Shown here one piece after another: positions 31,847-41,305 of a stretch of DNA of 52,188 nt. A program made the position numbers and the translations under genes. The notes beneath the pieces are model-generated. The model saw only the letters and a program-made list of their open reading frames with translations. It did no database searches and was not told the DNA's origin. The stretch is from a virus, in the IMG/VR virus record IMGVR_UViG_3300027801_002518, positions 1 through 52,188 of that record; one strand, 5' to 3'. The number at the start of each line of letters is the position of its first letter. The stretch's first letter is position 1.

Positions 31847-33151
31847 ATGGGTTTATCAGATAAATTTAGAATTAACGAATTAGCCAATAAAGGCTCTAAG
31901 GTAATCAAACGAGAAGATTCGTCTGGTACACTTCTTGTGCAAAAAAAAGACAACAAACAAGTTCCTCCTTCTAAAAAAAATAAACCATTCGTTCCATTTG
32001 GTCAAAAACCAATCAAAGGAAAACAAATTTCCCCAAAATATAAATCAGATTGGGTAGATACTGATGAGTTTAATACTATTCCTGATGGTCAAGAATCCTT
32101 TGCTGGTGAAACATCTGGATATTTAGAGAAACCAAAATATAACGAAGAAGAATTACAGAAAGCTATAGATGTAAAAGTTGATGAGTTAATAAAAAAACAA
32201 AAAGCAAAGAAAGTCCCATATATTCGTCTATCAAAATATAATAAACTTTGGGATAATTTTAATAAGAAGATATCTGAGTTAGAAGATTTAACAATACAAT
32301 TAGAAGAACAAATATCAAAGAACGAAGAGTTACAAAGTAAAATTGATTCTATCAACGTTCGATTGGATGCGGCAAAATTACAACAAGCAGCAGCTGAAAA
32401 TGAAACACAGGCTTCAAATGACAGACATACTACATTATTAACCAACTTCCAACAATCTCTTGTTAAGGGTACTAAGGAGGGTATAGAGAGAGTTTCTCTT
32501 ACTGCACAAGTACGAGGGTTACAGGCACAAAAGATAACGTTAGACAATCTTCTAAAAGCTCAAAGAGAATTAACAAAAGCTGCAACAGCTCAAACCGAGG
32601 CATTAGCTAGTCAAATTACAGCTCAACAAAGTCAAATAGCTGGAGCAGCAGCAGAAACCACAGCCGTAGCCGCTGGTTTAGTACCATTCCCAGGTAATGA
32701 GGCCTTTTATGGTATTACCCAAACAGGAGAATGGACAGAATATGATATATCATGGACAACTGCCGCAAAGGGTACACGTCGACCAGGTAATGGTGGTGTA
32801 TTTAAACTACAAAACCTACGAGATGATAAAGCACAGATAATAGCGTTAAAAGTAAAAAATATAACAGGACATTTAAAAGGATATGGCCCATTTGGATTTG
32901 GAAGTGATGATGGAAAACCATCAGCAACCACAGGAGCTATTAATATTGAACAAGGGTCTATGTTGGAGATTCCATTCTTTTTCAATAAATCAATAGGTGG
33001 TAATAATAACCCAGCCCCCAAGAAGAAATGGATTACATGGGGAAGTGCAAGAGATTACGATGGTCAATTTAAACTTGAAGTTAAATTTTCTGATAACACA
33101 ACTCAAACATCAAGTCAATTATCATATAAGATTAGAAAAAATAAAGGATAA
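31847..33151 (+). CDS. Coiled-coil baseplate/fibre protein, 434 aa
   Basis: A basic, disordered N-terminus (KKDNKQVPPSKKNKP) precedes a long coiled coil at about 105-275 (LTIQLEEQISKNEELQSKI...QAAAENETQ), which is alanine/glutamine-rich, and a globular beta C-domain (PGNEAFYGITQTGEWTEYDISW...). This is a trimeric-stalk-with-head plan common in tail fibres and peripheral baseplate proteins. It starts 2 bases after the previous gene. No family is recognised. Confidence 0.65.
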   Translation: MGLSDKFRINELANKGSKVIKREDSSGTLLVQKKDNKQVPPSKKNKPFVPFGQKPIKGKQISPKYKSDWVDTDEFNTIPDGQESFAGETSGYLEKPKYNEEELQKAIDVKVDELIKKQKAKKVPYIRLSKYNKLWDNFNKKISELEDLTIQLEEQISKNEELQSKIDSINVRLDAAKLQQAAAENETQASNDRHTTLLTNFQQSLVKGTKEGIERVSLTAQVRGLQAQKITLDNLLKAQRELTKAATAQTEALASQITAQQSQIAGAAAETTAVAAGLVPFPGNEAFYGITQTGEWTEYDISWTTAAKGTRRPGNGGVFKLQNLRDDKAQIIALKVKNITGHLKGYGPFGFGSDDGKPSATTGAINIEQGSMLEIPFFFNKSIGGNNNPAPKKKWITWGSARDYDGQFKLEVKFSDNTTQTSSQLSYKIRKNKG

Positions 33152-33154
33152 GAA

Positions 33155-35239
33155 ATGGCAATAAAAGGATTTAAAGATATAATCGATAGAAAAGGGTACA
33201 AGGTTGACTCTGAAGATAGAAAGGTATTTGAAAAAGAAATATCTAAATCTAACTTTGGGTTGGGTTGTTCTGATATGATCGAATTTATCTTATTCGATTC
33301 AAGTGAAAATAAATTACCACAAGGAGATGATGGTAAATTGGTACGATATATAAATTTAGATGATAGTAATATAAAAGATTACTTCATAATATCCGATAAT
33401 CAATTTACCAAAAAGAAAGATGGTACTCCTGAATTTATTGTAGATTTAGAAAAACTAATTAATGAGGCAGGATATTCAAACGGAATATTCAAAACTCAAG
33501 TAACTCTATTAAATAGAAGAGCTGGTGTTGATGGGAGTGTTGATAATTCTTTATGGATACACGAAATCTCTCCTTCACGAACTGAAATTAGAATTTTACC
33601 AAATAGAGCAAAGGGAGATAATACTGATTTAGAAAAAAGATTATCAGTTTTTCTTGATAATGGAACATTTAGAGATGATGTAATTTATTATATTAATGTT
33701 TTTATAGATAAATTAAATTTAGAAAAGATACTTAGAACTTTCTTATTTTCCAAAGGAACAGAAGATGCTGGTATAACTTATATTAATTTAATTAAAACAG
33801 AATTTAAAATAGAAAGTTTTGAAATTCTATTAAATAGAGTTAAAACCAAATTCGTGGAATCAATGAAACATTATTCTGAACGAAGAAATTGGAAGATTAA
33901 TGATATAAACTACGGTAAACCTCTTGGTGATAAAGATGATTGTATTGATTTATCAATACCACAATTAGAAAGAGATGCACAACAATCTTTAATTAATTGT
34001 ATTGATTTTTATTTACCAAAACGTAATATCGTAAAAGATAATGTTTTAAGTAAAGAAGAACAAATTACACTTGATAAAGTTAAACGAATATTAAAAACAA
34101 CCACATCTAAATCAATATATGATTCAACTGTTCCAGATAAAGTAAATGCAAGAATAAGAGGTTGTACTGATCCTAACGCAGAAAATTATAATCCATTGGC
34201 ACAAGATAACGATGGTAGTTGTATATATAAAATTGTTAAAGATGAAAAAGATGAAATAGAAGAGGAGGACGACCCATTTGATGATATAATTAGAGGATGT
34301 ACTAGTCCTAAAGCTCTTAATTACAACCCAAATGCAACTGTCGATGATGGAAGTTGTAAATTTAAAGGTGTTATACCATCGATTTCCAAAGTATATTATG
34401 TTTGGTCTGCAAAGGCAACAATGAAATGGAAACAAAATGGTAAACAGAAGTTCACTGGTGGAGTTGAATATCAAAAATTTTCTATTACTCATGATGTTGG
34501 TGCGTTTAAATTTTCAGGTGATGTTAGAGAAGTTCCTAAGTTTAAAATCGCCATTAAAAAAACTATAAGTTATTTAATTAAAAATATTGCTAAAACCTAT
34601 GGCCGAGGAAGCAGCATCTTCGCTGGAAAAAGACCAAGGAGCGTACTATATAAAGATGCACTTGGAAATCTAAAAACAAGTAGTGTATTATTCTCTGGTG
34701 ATTCAACAACCATTTGTGCACAAAAAGGAAGTGTAATTGCTGGTTCTGGTATAGAAGTGACTATCTATGGACCATGTGGAACACCCTACACACCTCCTAA
34801 GCCTAAAACACCTATACCAGAAGACGTTGTAATTGAAGAAGTTGTAATTGAAGGATGTACTAATCCTATAGCTCTTAATTTCAATCCAAGTGCAACGGTC
34901 GATGATGGAAGTTGTACATTTAAACCAAAGGTGGTGGAAACATTTACAGAAGAAGAAGATATAAACGGACCAAGAGGTAGTGGATTTGATGATGAGTTTG
35001 TAATGATAAATGAAGATGGTGTAGCAGTTCGTCCTGAAGGCAATACTGACGGAGGACTTCCAGGAGACCTAGTAGGGAATGGTACAGGAGATATATCACA
35101 AGGAGGTGGTTATGGCCCTATTATAATAAAAGCAGAACCACCTACAAAATCTGGTGGAGGAGAAAGCAACCGTAAAGATATAGAACGTCTATCAGGAAAC
35201 GTGGTTCTTGAAAAAGCACCCACACCAAAAGAGAGATAA
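33155..35239 (+). CDS. Baseplate/tail protein with three GCTDP-type repeats
   Basis: The 694-aa protein has an N-terminal 320-residue alpha/beta part, then three copies of a Cys-flanked repeat (336-356, 381-401, 567-587). Each begins GCTxPxAxNYNP, or NFNP in the third, and ends DGSC. Between them is a beta domain (VYYVWSAKATMKWKQNG...). The C-terminus is Gly/Asp-rich and disordered. The repeat is widespread in secreted surface proteins of Bacteroidetes and is probably a small disulfide- or calcium-stabilised spacer, so the gene seems to have borrowed a host-type module. It is likely a peripheral wedge or fibre protein. Confidence 0.7.
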   Translation: MAIKGFKDIIDRKGYKVDSEDRKVFEKEISKSNFGLGCSDMIEFILFDSSENKLPQGDDGKLVRYINLDDSNIKDYFIISDNQFTKKKDGTPEFIVDLEKLINEAGYSNGIFKTQVTLLNRRAGVDGSVDNSLWIHEISPSRTEIRILPNRAKGDNTDLEKRLSVFLDNGTFRDDVIYYINVFIDKLNLEKILRTFLFSKGTEDAGITYINLIKTEFKIESFEILLNRVKTKFVESMKHYSERRNWKINDINYGKPLGDKDDCIDLSIPQLERDAQQSLINCIDFYLPKRNIVKDNVLSKEEQITLDKVKRILKTTTSKSIYDSTVPDKVNARIRGCTDPNAENYNPLAQDNDGSCIYKIVKDEKDEIEEEDDPFDDIIRGCTSPKALNYNPNATVDDGSCKFKGVIPSISKVYYVWSAKATMKWKQNGKQKFTGGVEYQKFSITHDVGAFKFSGDVREVPKFKIAIKKTISYLIKNIAKTYGRGSSIFAGKRPRSVLYKDALGNLKTSSVLFSGDSTTICAQKGSVIAGSGIEVTIYGPCGTPYTPPKPKTPIPEDVVIEEVVIEGCTNPIALNFNPSATVDDGSCTFKPKVVETFTEEEDINGPRGSGFDDEFVMINEDGVAVRPEGNTDGGLPGDLVGNGTGDISQGGGYGPIIIKAEPPTKSGGGESNRKDIERLSGNVVLEKAPTPKER
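34160..34915 (+). repeat. Three dispersed GCTDP...DDGSC protein repeats
   Basis: Copies at 34160-34222, 34295-34357 and 34853-34915, 21 codons each. Copies 2 and 3 are nearly identical (ALNYNPNATVDDGSC versus ALNFNPSATVDDGSC) and also closely similar in DNA, suggesting internal duplication. Confidence 0.8.
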
Positions 35240-35242
35240 TAA

Positions 35243-35250
35243 TATTTATA
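35243..35250 (+). promoter_or_regulatory. Putative late promoter TATTTATA, 3 nt before an ATG
   Basis: TAATATTTATAGAT runs directly into the ATG at 35254 of the 1774-aa gene, leaving no ribosome-binding site. Confidence 0.5.
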
Positions 35251-35253
35251 GAT

Positions 35254-38200
35254 ATGGCACGAAGAAAACCAAGAGGATTACCAACAGATTCAAACTTTAG
35301 TGATGAAGTATTTGAAAATAACGGCACGCCTATTCTTTCTGGAGGAGGATTTAGTGATAACGCTATAATTAACCAAGGAGAAGCACAAGTACCAGTTCTT
35401 AATCCAGGACCTATTATAATTCAAGATCCAGTGTTTAGGACTAAGTCTATTCCAATATTTAAAAAAGACATAATTAAAAATGACTTTCCAATACTAATAC
35501 CAAGACCAAAACCACCAACTCCATTATCACCGAGCAGACATATAACAGTTTCCATCTTCTCTAAGACAGGTGGAAGTATTCTTATAAATGGAGTAGATAC
35601 TCTTAAATCTCCCACAAACCTTTCTGGGAAATTTCGTTATACTGGAAAAGAATTATTAAAACCAAAATATTTCAAGGTAATAAAAAGTGGATATGCATGT
35701 AAGGAAGAATATAAATTATATTCTACTAAAAAACGACTTATAAAAACAATAAGACCATTAATTGATAATTCCGATGACTTTATTGTACGTGATGAACTAA
35801 TTCCAATTAGAAAAGATGACTTTCGCGTAGAAAACTTTAAATTTAATAATGGAAGGACGTTCGGAGGTATTGGTGATGTTTATTTAGGATTTACAAGACC
35901 AGTAACATCAATTGTTGCAAAAAAACCATCACCAATTGGTAGTATTGCATATGATTACTATGAATTTATATTGGAAAAGAATGGTAAAATAGTTCCTCTT
36001 TCAGAGCAAATACAACCTATTACAAATACAATAAATCCTCTCATGTTTGTTAAGTTGGATTTCAACATGACAAATATTATTATAAACGATGATATTGAAG
36101 ATGATATAGTTGATACTCCGATTACGGTAAATATAGAGAGTTTTGTATCTGCAGATAATATTATACAATATAAAACATCTTGGGGATCCAGTGGATTTCT
36201 TCTAGATGATGATGATATTGATTTAAAACATACAATTAGGGATGGACAAAAAGAAACACCATCTATTAAATTTACATCAATTGGTATTTCGGATTTTACA
36301 CATACAGTAACGTTTAAATATAACACACCACACGTGAGACGTGATGTAATCAATAAAACAAAAGAGTTTACTCTTGATTTAATTCCTGGTCAAACTAACA
36401 TAGTAGTTAATGCTATAAAAGTTGCAGTGGAGGATTCCCCATTTACACCATCTATAAAAGCAGATATTACTAACGTTAAAGTTAATCTTGCTATAAGAAA
36501 TGGAAGAGTAAATATACCATATAAAAGTATTAATGCAGATAAAGTAATTTATACTCTTGGTAAAAGAAAAAGAGAAATAGAGTTAAGTGGTAGTTTAACA
36601 TTAACCAAGTCTGATTTCCCCAACGGAGTAGGTAACTACATAATTTATTTACAAGCCATATCCAATGGTGGTGGTAGTAGTATAATAGAAAAAATATATG
36701 TAACAGTTGGAAGTAGAGAATTTATACCTGGTCCTGATATTACAAACATAAATTATCCACAAAATATTGTTGGTGCTGATTTTAAAGGATTTAATGTTCC
36801 CTTTGATATTAGTTGGCAATCTATTAATACAAATTATATTAAAGTTTACGCTGGAAAGAAAACCAACAGTACATCTTTAGGACAATTTCCTGCATCTGGA
36901 GTATCATCGTTTAATGTTGATGATGTTCTAAGGAAGTTAAATATTATAAAAATAAGACCTGCAGAAGTTAATGGTGTATATCAGTTTAATTTAATTTTAA
37001 TACCATATAACGAAGAAGGTGATTCGGTAACTGAAGGTAAACATGAACAAATAAGTATTACATTTGATAAAGGAAATTTAACAATCCGAAGAGGAACTGT
37101 TATTTCTGATATTAGAAGTGCATTTGCAAAAGAATTTGACCCAACAATTTTTCGAGAATCAATATCACCATTTTTAACTCATTATTTACATTTAGGTGAA
37201 GGTAATAATAAATTGGTTGCTACTTGGGGTATTGATACAGATACACTATCTACCTTTAAAGATGACTTAGACAATAATACTAGGAAAAAAACGAAAGAAG
37301 AGAAATCATTAGTATTAAAACTATACGAACCACTTCCTCCTAGTGTTAATTTAAATGATACTCTTTGGATATCAAAATTACAGGCAATACCTTTAATTGA
37401 CCAAATCACCATAGTTGATGATGTTTCACAAAACTGTACACCACTTACTCCAAACTTTGCTTTGGAAACTAATGATGTAATAGGTTATCAGATTTTAGAT
37501 GATTTGATATCAAGTGGATCTACCACATCTACGGATGTTGTTAATACATTTATATCTTCTTCTGAATTTTCATTGGATAATTTGAATTTACAATTTGTAA
37601 CTACGGATACAATTTTAATAGAAACAGCTGGTAGTGGAAATTATTATCAAGAACATCCAAATCAATCAATCGATTGGAGTAATTTTGTTAAATATTCATC
37701 TGCAGAAGAGAGAGTTGAAAACTTTGTTTATAAAGTTAAATTACTACAATCATATGAGGACCGATATGGTGGATTGGTATCTGGTAGTTCTATTGATTTC
37801 GGAAGTGGAACTTCAAGTTCAATCACAGGTTCTGCAACTTCATCGATTGCTATTAAGAATGAAGCCACAAGAACTCTTGGTAAAATAAATGATGTTAAGA
37901 AAGGATTTGATTCTTTTGAAAAATTCTTATTTACAAGTTCATCTGTAAGTGGATTGACATGGCCAGGAGCTGGACAAAATCAACTATCTGCTTCAACTGA
38001 TTCAAGTGTAACAACTTGGTATGATATTGTTATTTTAGATGCAACTACTTATGATGAAGGAAATAGTTCACGATTAGTTAATAATTTACCTGCTCATATA
38101 CAAAATGATCCAGATGGTTCTTCTTTTCCATTATTCTTTGATATGATTGGACAACACTTTGATGTGTTATGGGCTCATATTAAAGGTATCAATCAAACAA

Positions 38201-40578
38201 ATAAATTAGAACATAAGTTTGAAAAAGGAATTAATGATAAGTTAATTTATCATATGTTGGAATCACTTGGTTGGGATGCTGATATGGGTGCACAATCTCA
38301 ATTACTTTGGGAATATGCATTTGGCAAACATTCTGATGGAACAGTAGTTGCTGAAATGACCGGCAAGGAGAGACAAAATGAAATTTGGAGAAGATTATTA
38401 AATAACTTACCATATCTTCATAAACACAAAGGTACTAAGAGAGCAATATCAGCAGCATTAAGTTGTTATGGTATTCCACAATCATTACTTACTGTTATGG
38501 AGTTTGGAGGCCCACAAGATACACAATCAGCTGGTACAACTAAATTTACATTTGAAGATAGAACGGCATCTATTAACTTTGCAAGTTCATCAAACGCAAT
38601 AACCGTACCATGGAAATCTCATAACGGAAAATATCCAGATTCAGTTGAACTTAGATTACATACTGACCAAAGACAAGACCAACAGATAGTAAGTGGTTCT
38701 GGTTGGAATCTTGATATAGATTATCCTGAATCAGGAACACTTGGAAAACTTACATTAAATGTATTAAGTGGTTCTACATGGGTATCATCTTCAACTGGAA
38801 AAGTTGCATTCTTTAATGATGAATACACACAAATTGTTGTAAATAGAATTACAGGAAGTGTAAATGATACATTTGATGTTTATCTAAAAGAAGGTTTCCA
38901 AGAAAGAATACGAAATCATACCTCAACTACATTTACAGTACCAAGTGGAAGTAGTGGTTGGAATAATGGACATGAATTAAAAATAGGTGGTTCTACTTTA
39001 ACTGGTTCTCTTGACGAATTCAGATTATGGTCTGCACCACTAAGTGAATCTGTTATTTCAAATCACACATTATTACCAGATGCAATAAATGGTAATCACA
39101 TCACATCATCTACATCTGATTTAATTTTCAGATTAGATTTTGAATATCCAAAAGATAGAGTTGCTGATACTTCTATTAAAAACGTATCAATTGATACTAC
39201 ATATGAAACATTTGCAACCGCTTCCAACTTTGCAGCTAGTTCTACATATCCATATCATTATACTACATATGATAGAGATGTAACCGCGGAAGTTCCTTCA
39301 AGTGGAATTAGTTTTGGTAACAAAGTAAGATTTGAATCTCAAACAAAAATATTAGATTTATCATATAGACAACGAGCAACTAAAAAATCATTTGATCAAT
39401 CTCCCCTTGATTCTGATAGATTAGGATTATTCTTCTCTCCAATAAAAGAGATTAATATGGATATCATGAAATCACTTGGTGGATTTAATATTGATAATTA
39501 TATTGGTGACCCTTCTGATGATTATTCTTCTGAATACAAAGAACTAAGGGATTTACGAACTTATTATTTCAATAGATATAATTTAAATTTATCTGAATAT
39601 ATTCAATTAGTTAGATATATTGATAAATCTCTTTTTGATGTATTAGAATCCCTTGTACCGGCAAGAGCTAAAGTATCGAGTGGATTATTAATCGAACCAC
39701 ATATTCTTGAACGAAGTAAAGTAGAAAGAAGACCTACAAGTGCATCAATGCACAACTATTCCTCAACAGGAGTTGATATACAAGAAGATATTTCTGTAAA
39801 ATCAACAAATGAGGGTGTAGTTGGTATTGTAAGTGCTTCACAATCTACTATATTAAGTGGTGATAAACATCACTTCGATGGATTCATATCTTCATCAGAA
39901 CCAACCATGGCAGGTTCAAATAATTCTTATGATTCTACGATAAGTGCCAATGAAGACATAACCCAACAAGGATTTATCACAGTAAATAGTGGTTCTGATA
40001 TGGGTGGTATTTCTATTAAAATAGATGCAGAATTCCAAACTCCATTACAAGGCGAGTATGAATCATCTATGTTTACTCAAGTAGGAATGGATATGAATTC
40101 ATTAACGGTAGCTGGATTTGGATTATATGCAGAAAACGGACATGCTATTGTAACCAAATTAGATAAAGATAATAATTTTACAAAAGTAAGAAAAAGAGTA
40201 GATGTTATAACAGAAAGTTATACAGTAGATATTCCACAGAACATCGACCCACTGGATTCTTCAAAGGGTAGAGAGTTTGTAACACAAACACTTACCAGAA
40301 AGAAACTAAATTTAAGAAACTTTAATCAATCTGGTTCACTTGCAGCGAATAACGTTGTTAGTATTGTACCATTAAATGGGTATGTACCATATCATTATAG
40401 AAATGTGGGTGATTTAACAAGTGGAATGGAGAATTCGTTCTTTAATGGTTCTAAACAAACATCAAGTACAACTTTAGATGGGGGTGTAGCTGTTCAAACG
40501 TTCACAACTAATCCAAATACATTGAGAGTTTCTGATAGTGGAAGAGGAAGTGGTGAACCGATATTAGAGGTTGATTGA
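35254..40578 (+). CDS. Giant baseplate wedge/tail protein (1774 aa) with gpI-like and LamG-like domains
   Basis: This is the longest gene in the window. Residues 1-650 are repeated beta-sandwich domains (Ig-like). About 660-1080 is helical and contains FPLFFDMIGQHFDVLWAHIKGI and RRLLNNLPYLHKHKGTKRAISAALSCYGIP, which resemble the P2 gpI/tail protein I core that links wedges to fibres. Residues about 1105-1275 look like a concanavalin/LamG-type beta-sandwich (FEDRTASINFASSSNAITVPW; LTGSLDEFRLWSAPLS). A further helical segment (LRDLRTYYFNRYNLNLSEYIQLVRYID) and a beta-rich C-terminus follow. By position and size it is the functional counterpart of T4 gp7 (1032 aa), greatly expanded with a probable glycan-binding insert. 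Confidence 0.72.
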   Translation: MARRKPRGLPTDSNFSDEVFENNGTPILSGGGFSDNAIINQGEAQVPVLNPGPIIIQDPVFRTKSIPIFKKDIIKNDFPILIPRPKPPTPLSPSRHITVSIFSKTGGSILINGVDTLKSPTNLSGKFRYTGKELLKPKYFKVIKSGYACKEEYKLYSTKKRLIKTIRPLIDNSDDFIVRDELIPIRKDDFRVENFKFNNGRTFGGIGDVYLGFTRPVTSIVAKKPSPIGSIAYDYYEFILEKNGKIVPLSEQIQPITNTINPLMFVKLDFNMTNIIINDDIEDDIVDTPITVNIESFVSADNIIQYKTSWGSSGFLLDDDDIDLKHTIRDGQKETPSIKFTSIGISDFTHTVTFKYNTPHVRRDVINKTKEFTLDLIPGQTNIVVNAIKVAVEDSPFTPSIKADITNVKVNLAIRNGRVNIPYKSINADKVIYTLGKRKREIELSGSLTLTKSDFPNGVGNYIIYLQAISNGGGSSIIEKIYVTVGSREFIPGPDITNINYPQNIVGADFKGFNVPFDISWQSINTNYIKVYAGKKTNSTSLGQFPASGVSSFNVDDVLRKLNIIKIRPAEVNGVYQFNLILIPYNEEGDSVTEGKHEQISITFDKGNLTIRRGTVISDIRSAFAKEFDPTIFRESISPFLTHYLHLGEGNNKLVATWGIDTDTLSTFKDDLDNNTRKKTKEEKSLVLKLYEPLPPSVNLNDTLWISKLQAIPLIDQITIVDDVSQNCTPLTPNFALETNDVIGYQILDDLISSGSTTSTDVVNTFISSSEFSLDNLNLQFVTTDTILIETAGSGNYYQEHPNQSIDWSNFVKYSSAEERVENFVYKVKLLQSYEDRYGGLVSGSSIDFGSGTSSSITGSATSSIAIKNEATRTLGKINDVKKGFDSFEKFLFTSSSVSGLTWPGAGQNQLSASTDSSVTTWYDIVILDATTYDEGNSSRLVNNLPAHIQNDPDGSSFPLFFDMIGQHFDVLWAHIKGINQTNKLEHKFEKGINDKLIYHMLESLGWDADMGAQSQLLWEYAFGKHSDGTVVAEMTGKERQNEIWRRLLNNLPYLHKHKGTKRAISAALSCYGIPQSLLTVMEFGGPQDTQSAGTTKFTFEDRTASINFASSSNAITVPWKSHNGKYPDSVELRLHTDQRQDQQIVSGSGWNLDIDYPESGTLGKLTLNVLSGSTWVSSSTGKVAFFNDEYTQIVVNRITGSVNDTFDVYLKEGFQERIRNHTSTTFTVPSGSSGWNNGHELKIGGSTLTGSLDEFRLWSAPLSESVISNHTLLPDAINGNHITSSTSDLIFRLDFEYPKDRVADTSIKNVSIDTTYETFATASNFAASSTYPYHYTTYDRDVTAEVPSSGISFGNKVRFESQTKILDLSYRQRATKKSFDQSPLDSDRLGLFFSPIKEINMDIMKSLGGFNIDNYIGDPSDDYSSEYKELRDLRTYYFNRYNLNLSEYIQLVRYIDKSLFDVLESLVPARAKVSSGLLIEPHILERSKVERRPTSASMHNYSSTGVDIQEDISVKSTNEGVVGIVSASQSTILSGDKHHFDGFISSSEPTMAGSNNSYDSTISANEDITQQGFITVNSGSDMGGISIKIDAEFQTPLQGEYESSMFTQVGMDMNSLTVAGFGLYAENGHAIVTKLDKDNNFTKVRKRVDVITESYTVDIPQNIDPLDSSKGREFVTQTLTRKKLNLRNFNQSGSLAANNVVSIVPLNGYVPYHYRNVGDLTSGMENSFFNGSKQTSSTTLDGGVAVQTFTTNPNTLRVSDSGRGSGEPILEVD

Positions 40579-40619
40579 TAAATAATAATTCAAAAATAAA
40601 CAATTTTATAAAATCGTTA

Positions 40620-40627
40620 TATTTATA
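40620..40627 (+). promoter_or_regulatory. Putative late promoter TATTTATA
   Basis: GTTATATTTATATATTG, 28 nt before the ATG at 40656, with an AAGAGGAAAA stretch in between as a possible ribosome-binding site. Confidence 0.6.
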
Positions 40628-40655
40628 TATTGAATAACAAGAGGAAAATTTAATT

Positions 40656-41285
40656 ATGGCTTATTTAAATAACACAGAAATAACAGTAGATGCTATCTTA
40701 ACCAAAAAAGGAAGAGAAAAACTAGCATCAGGCGAAGGACTTAACATCTCTAAATTCGCATTGGGCGATGATGAGGTGGATTACACATTATATGAACCAG
40801 CACATCCAAAGGGTAGTGCTTATTATGATGCAGCTATCAAAGCAATTCCAATTACGGAAGCATCTCCGGATGAAACACAAGTATTAAGATACAAGTTGGT
40901 AACATTACCAAAAGGAACAACTAAGATTCCAAAAGTAGAATTTGGTATTCCATCTATATCTGTAAATCAGAACTCTGGTCAAGTTCAACTTTCCCCTACA
41001 ACTTCACCAAGTGGAAATACACAAAGTGGATATACTATAATATTATCAAATAAGAACGCAGGTTCTATTGTTGGTAGTGGATTAGCTGCAGGTGCATCAT
41101 CAACACCAGCTTTCTTAGGTGATGAAATAACTGCAACAGCGGCAATTGAGACGGGATTACAATTTACATTTATTCCTAATCCAAACACCACACAAAATAT
41201 ATCAACAACTATAACTGTATATGGTAACGAAACTGGAGGTTCACAGTCGATACCTGTAACAGTTACATATATACAACCAAGTTAA
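40656..41285 (+). CDS. Putative tail/virion structural protein, 209 aa
   Basis: The N-terminal block YLNNTEITVDAILTKKGREKLASGEGLNISKFALGDDEVDYTLYEP is highly patterned and looks like a conserved virion-protein module (TKKGREKLA...FALGDDEVDY). The C-terminal 100 residues are a beta-sandwich of Thr/Ser/Pro composition resembling an Ig-like decoration domain. It has its own late-type motif and is followed by two fibre-like genes. It is probably a fibre-attachment or decoration protein. Confidence 0.65.
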   Translation: MAYLNNTEITVDAILTKKGREKLASGEGLNISKFALGDDEVDYTLYEPAHPKGSAYYDAAIKAIPITEASPDETQVLRYKLVTLPKGTTKIPKVEFGIPSISVNQNSGQVQLSPTTSPSGNTQSGYTIILSNKNAGSIVGSGLAAGASSTPAFLGDEITATAAIETGLQFTFIPNPNTTQNISTTITVYGNETGGSQSIPVTVTYIQPS

Positions 41286-41305
41286 TAAACGGAGAATAAA
41301 ATAAA

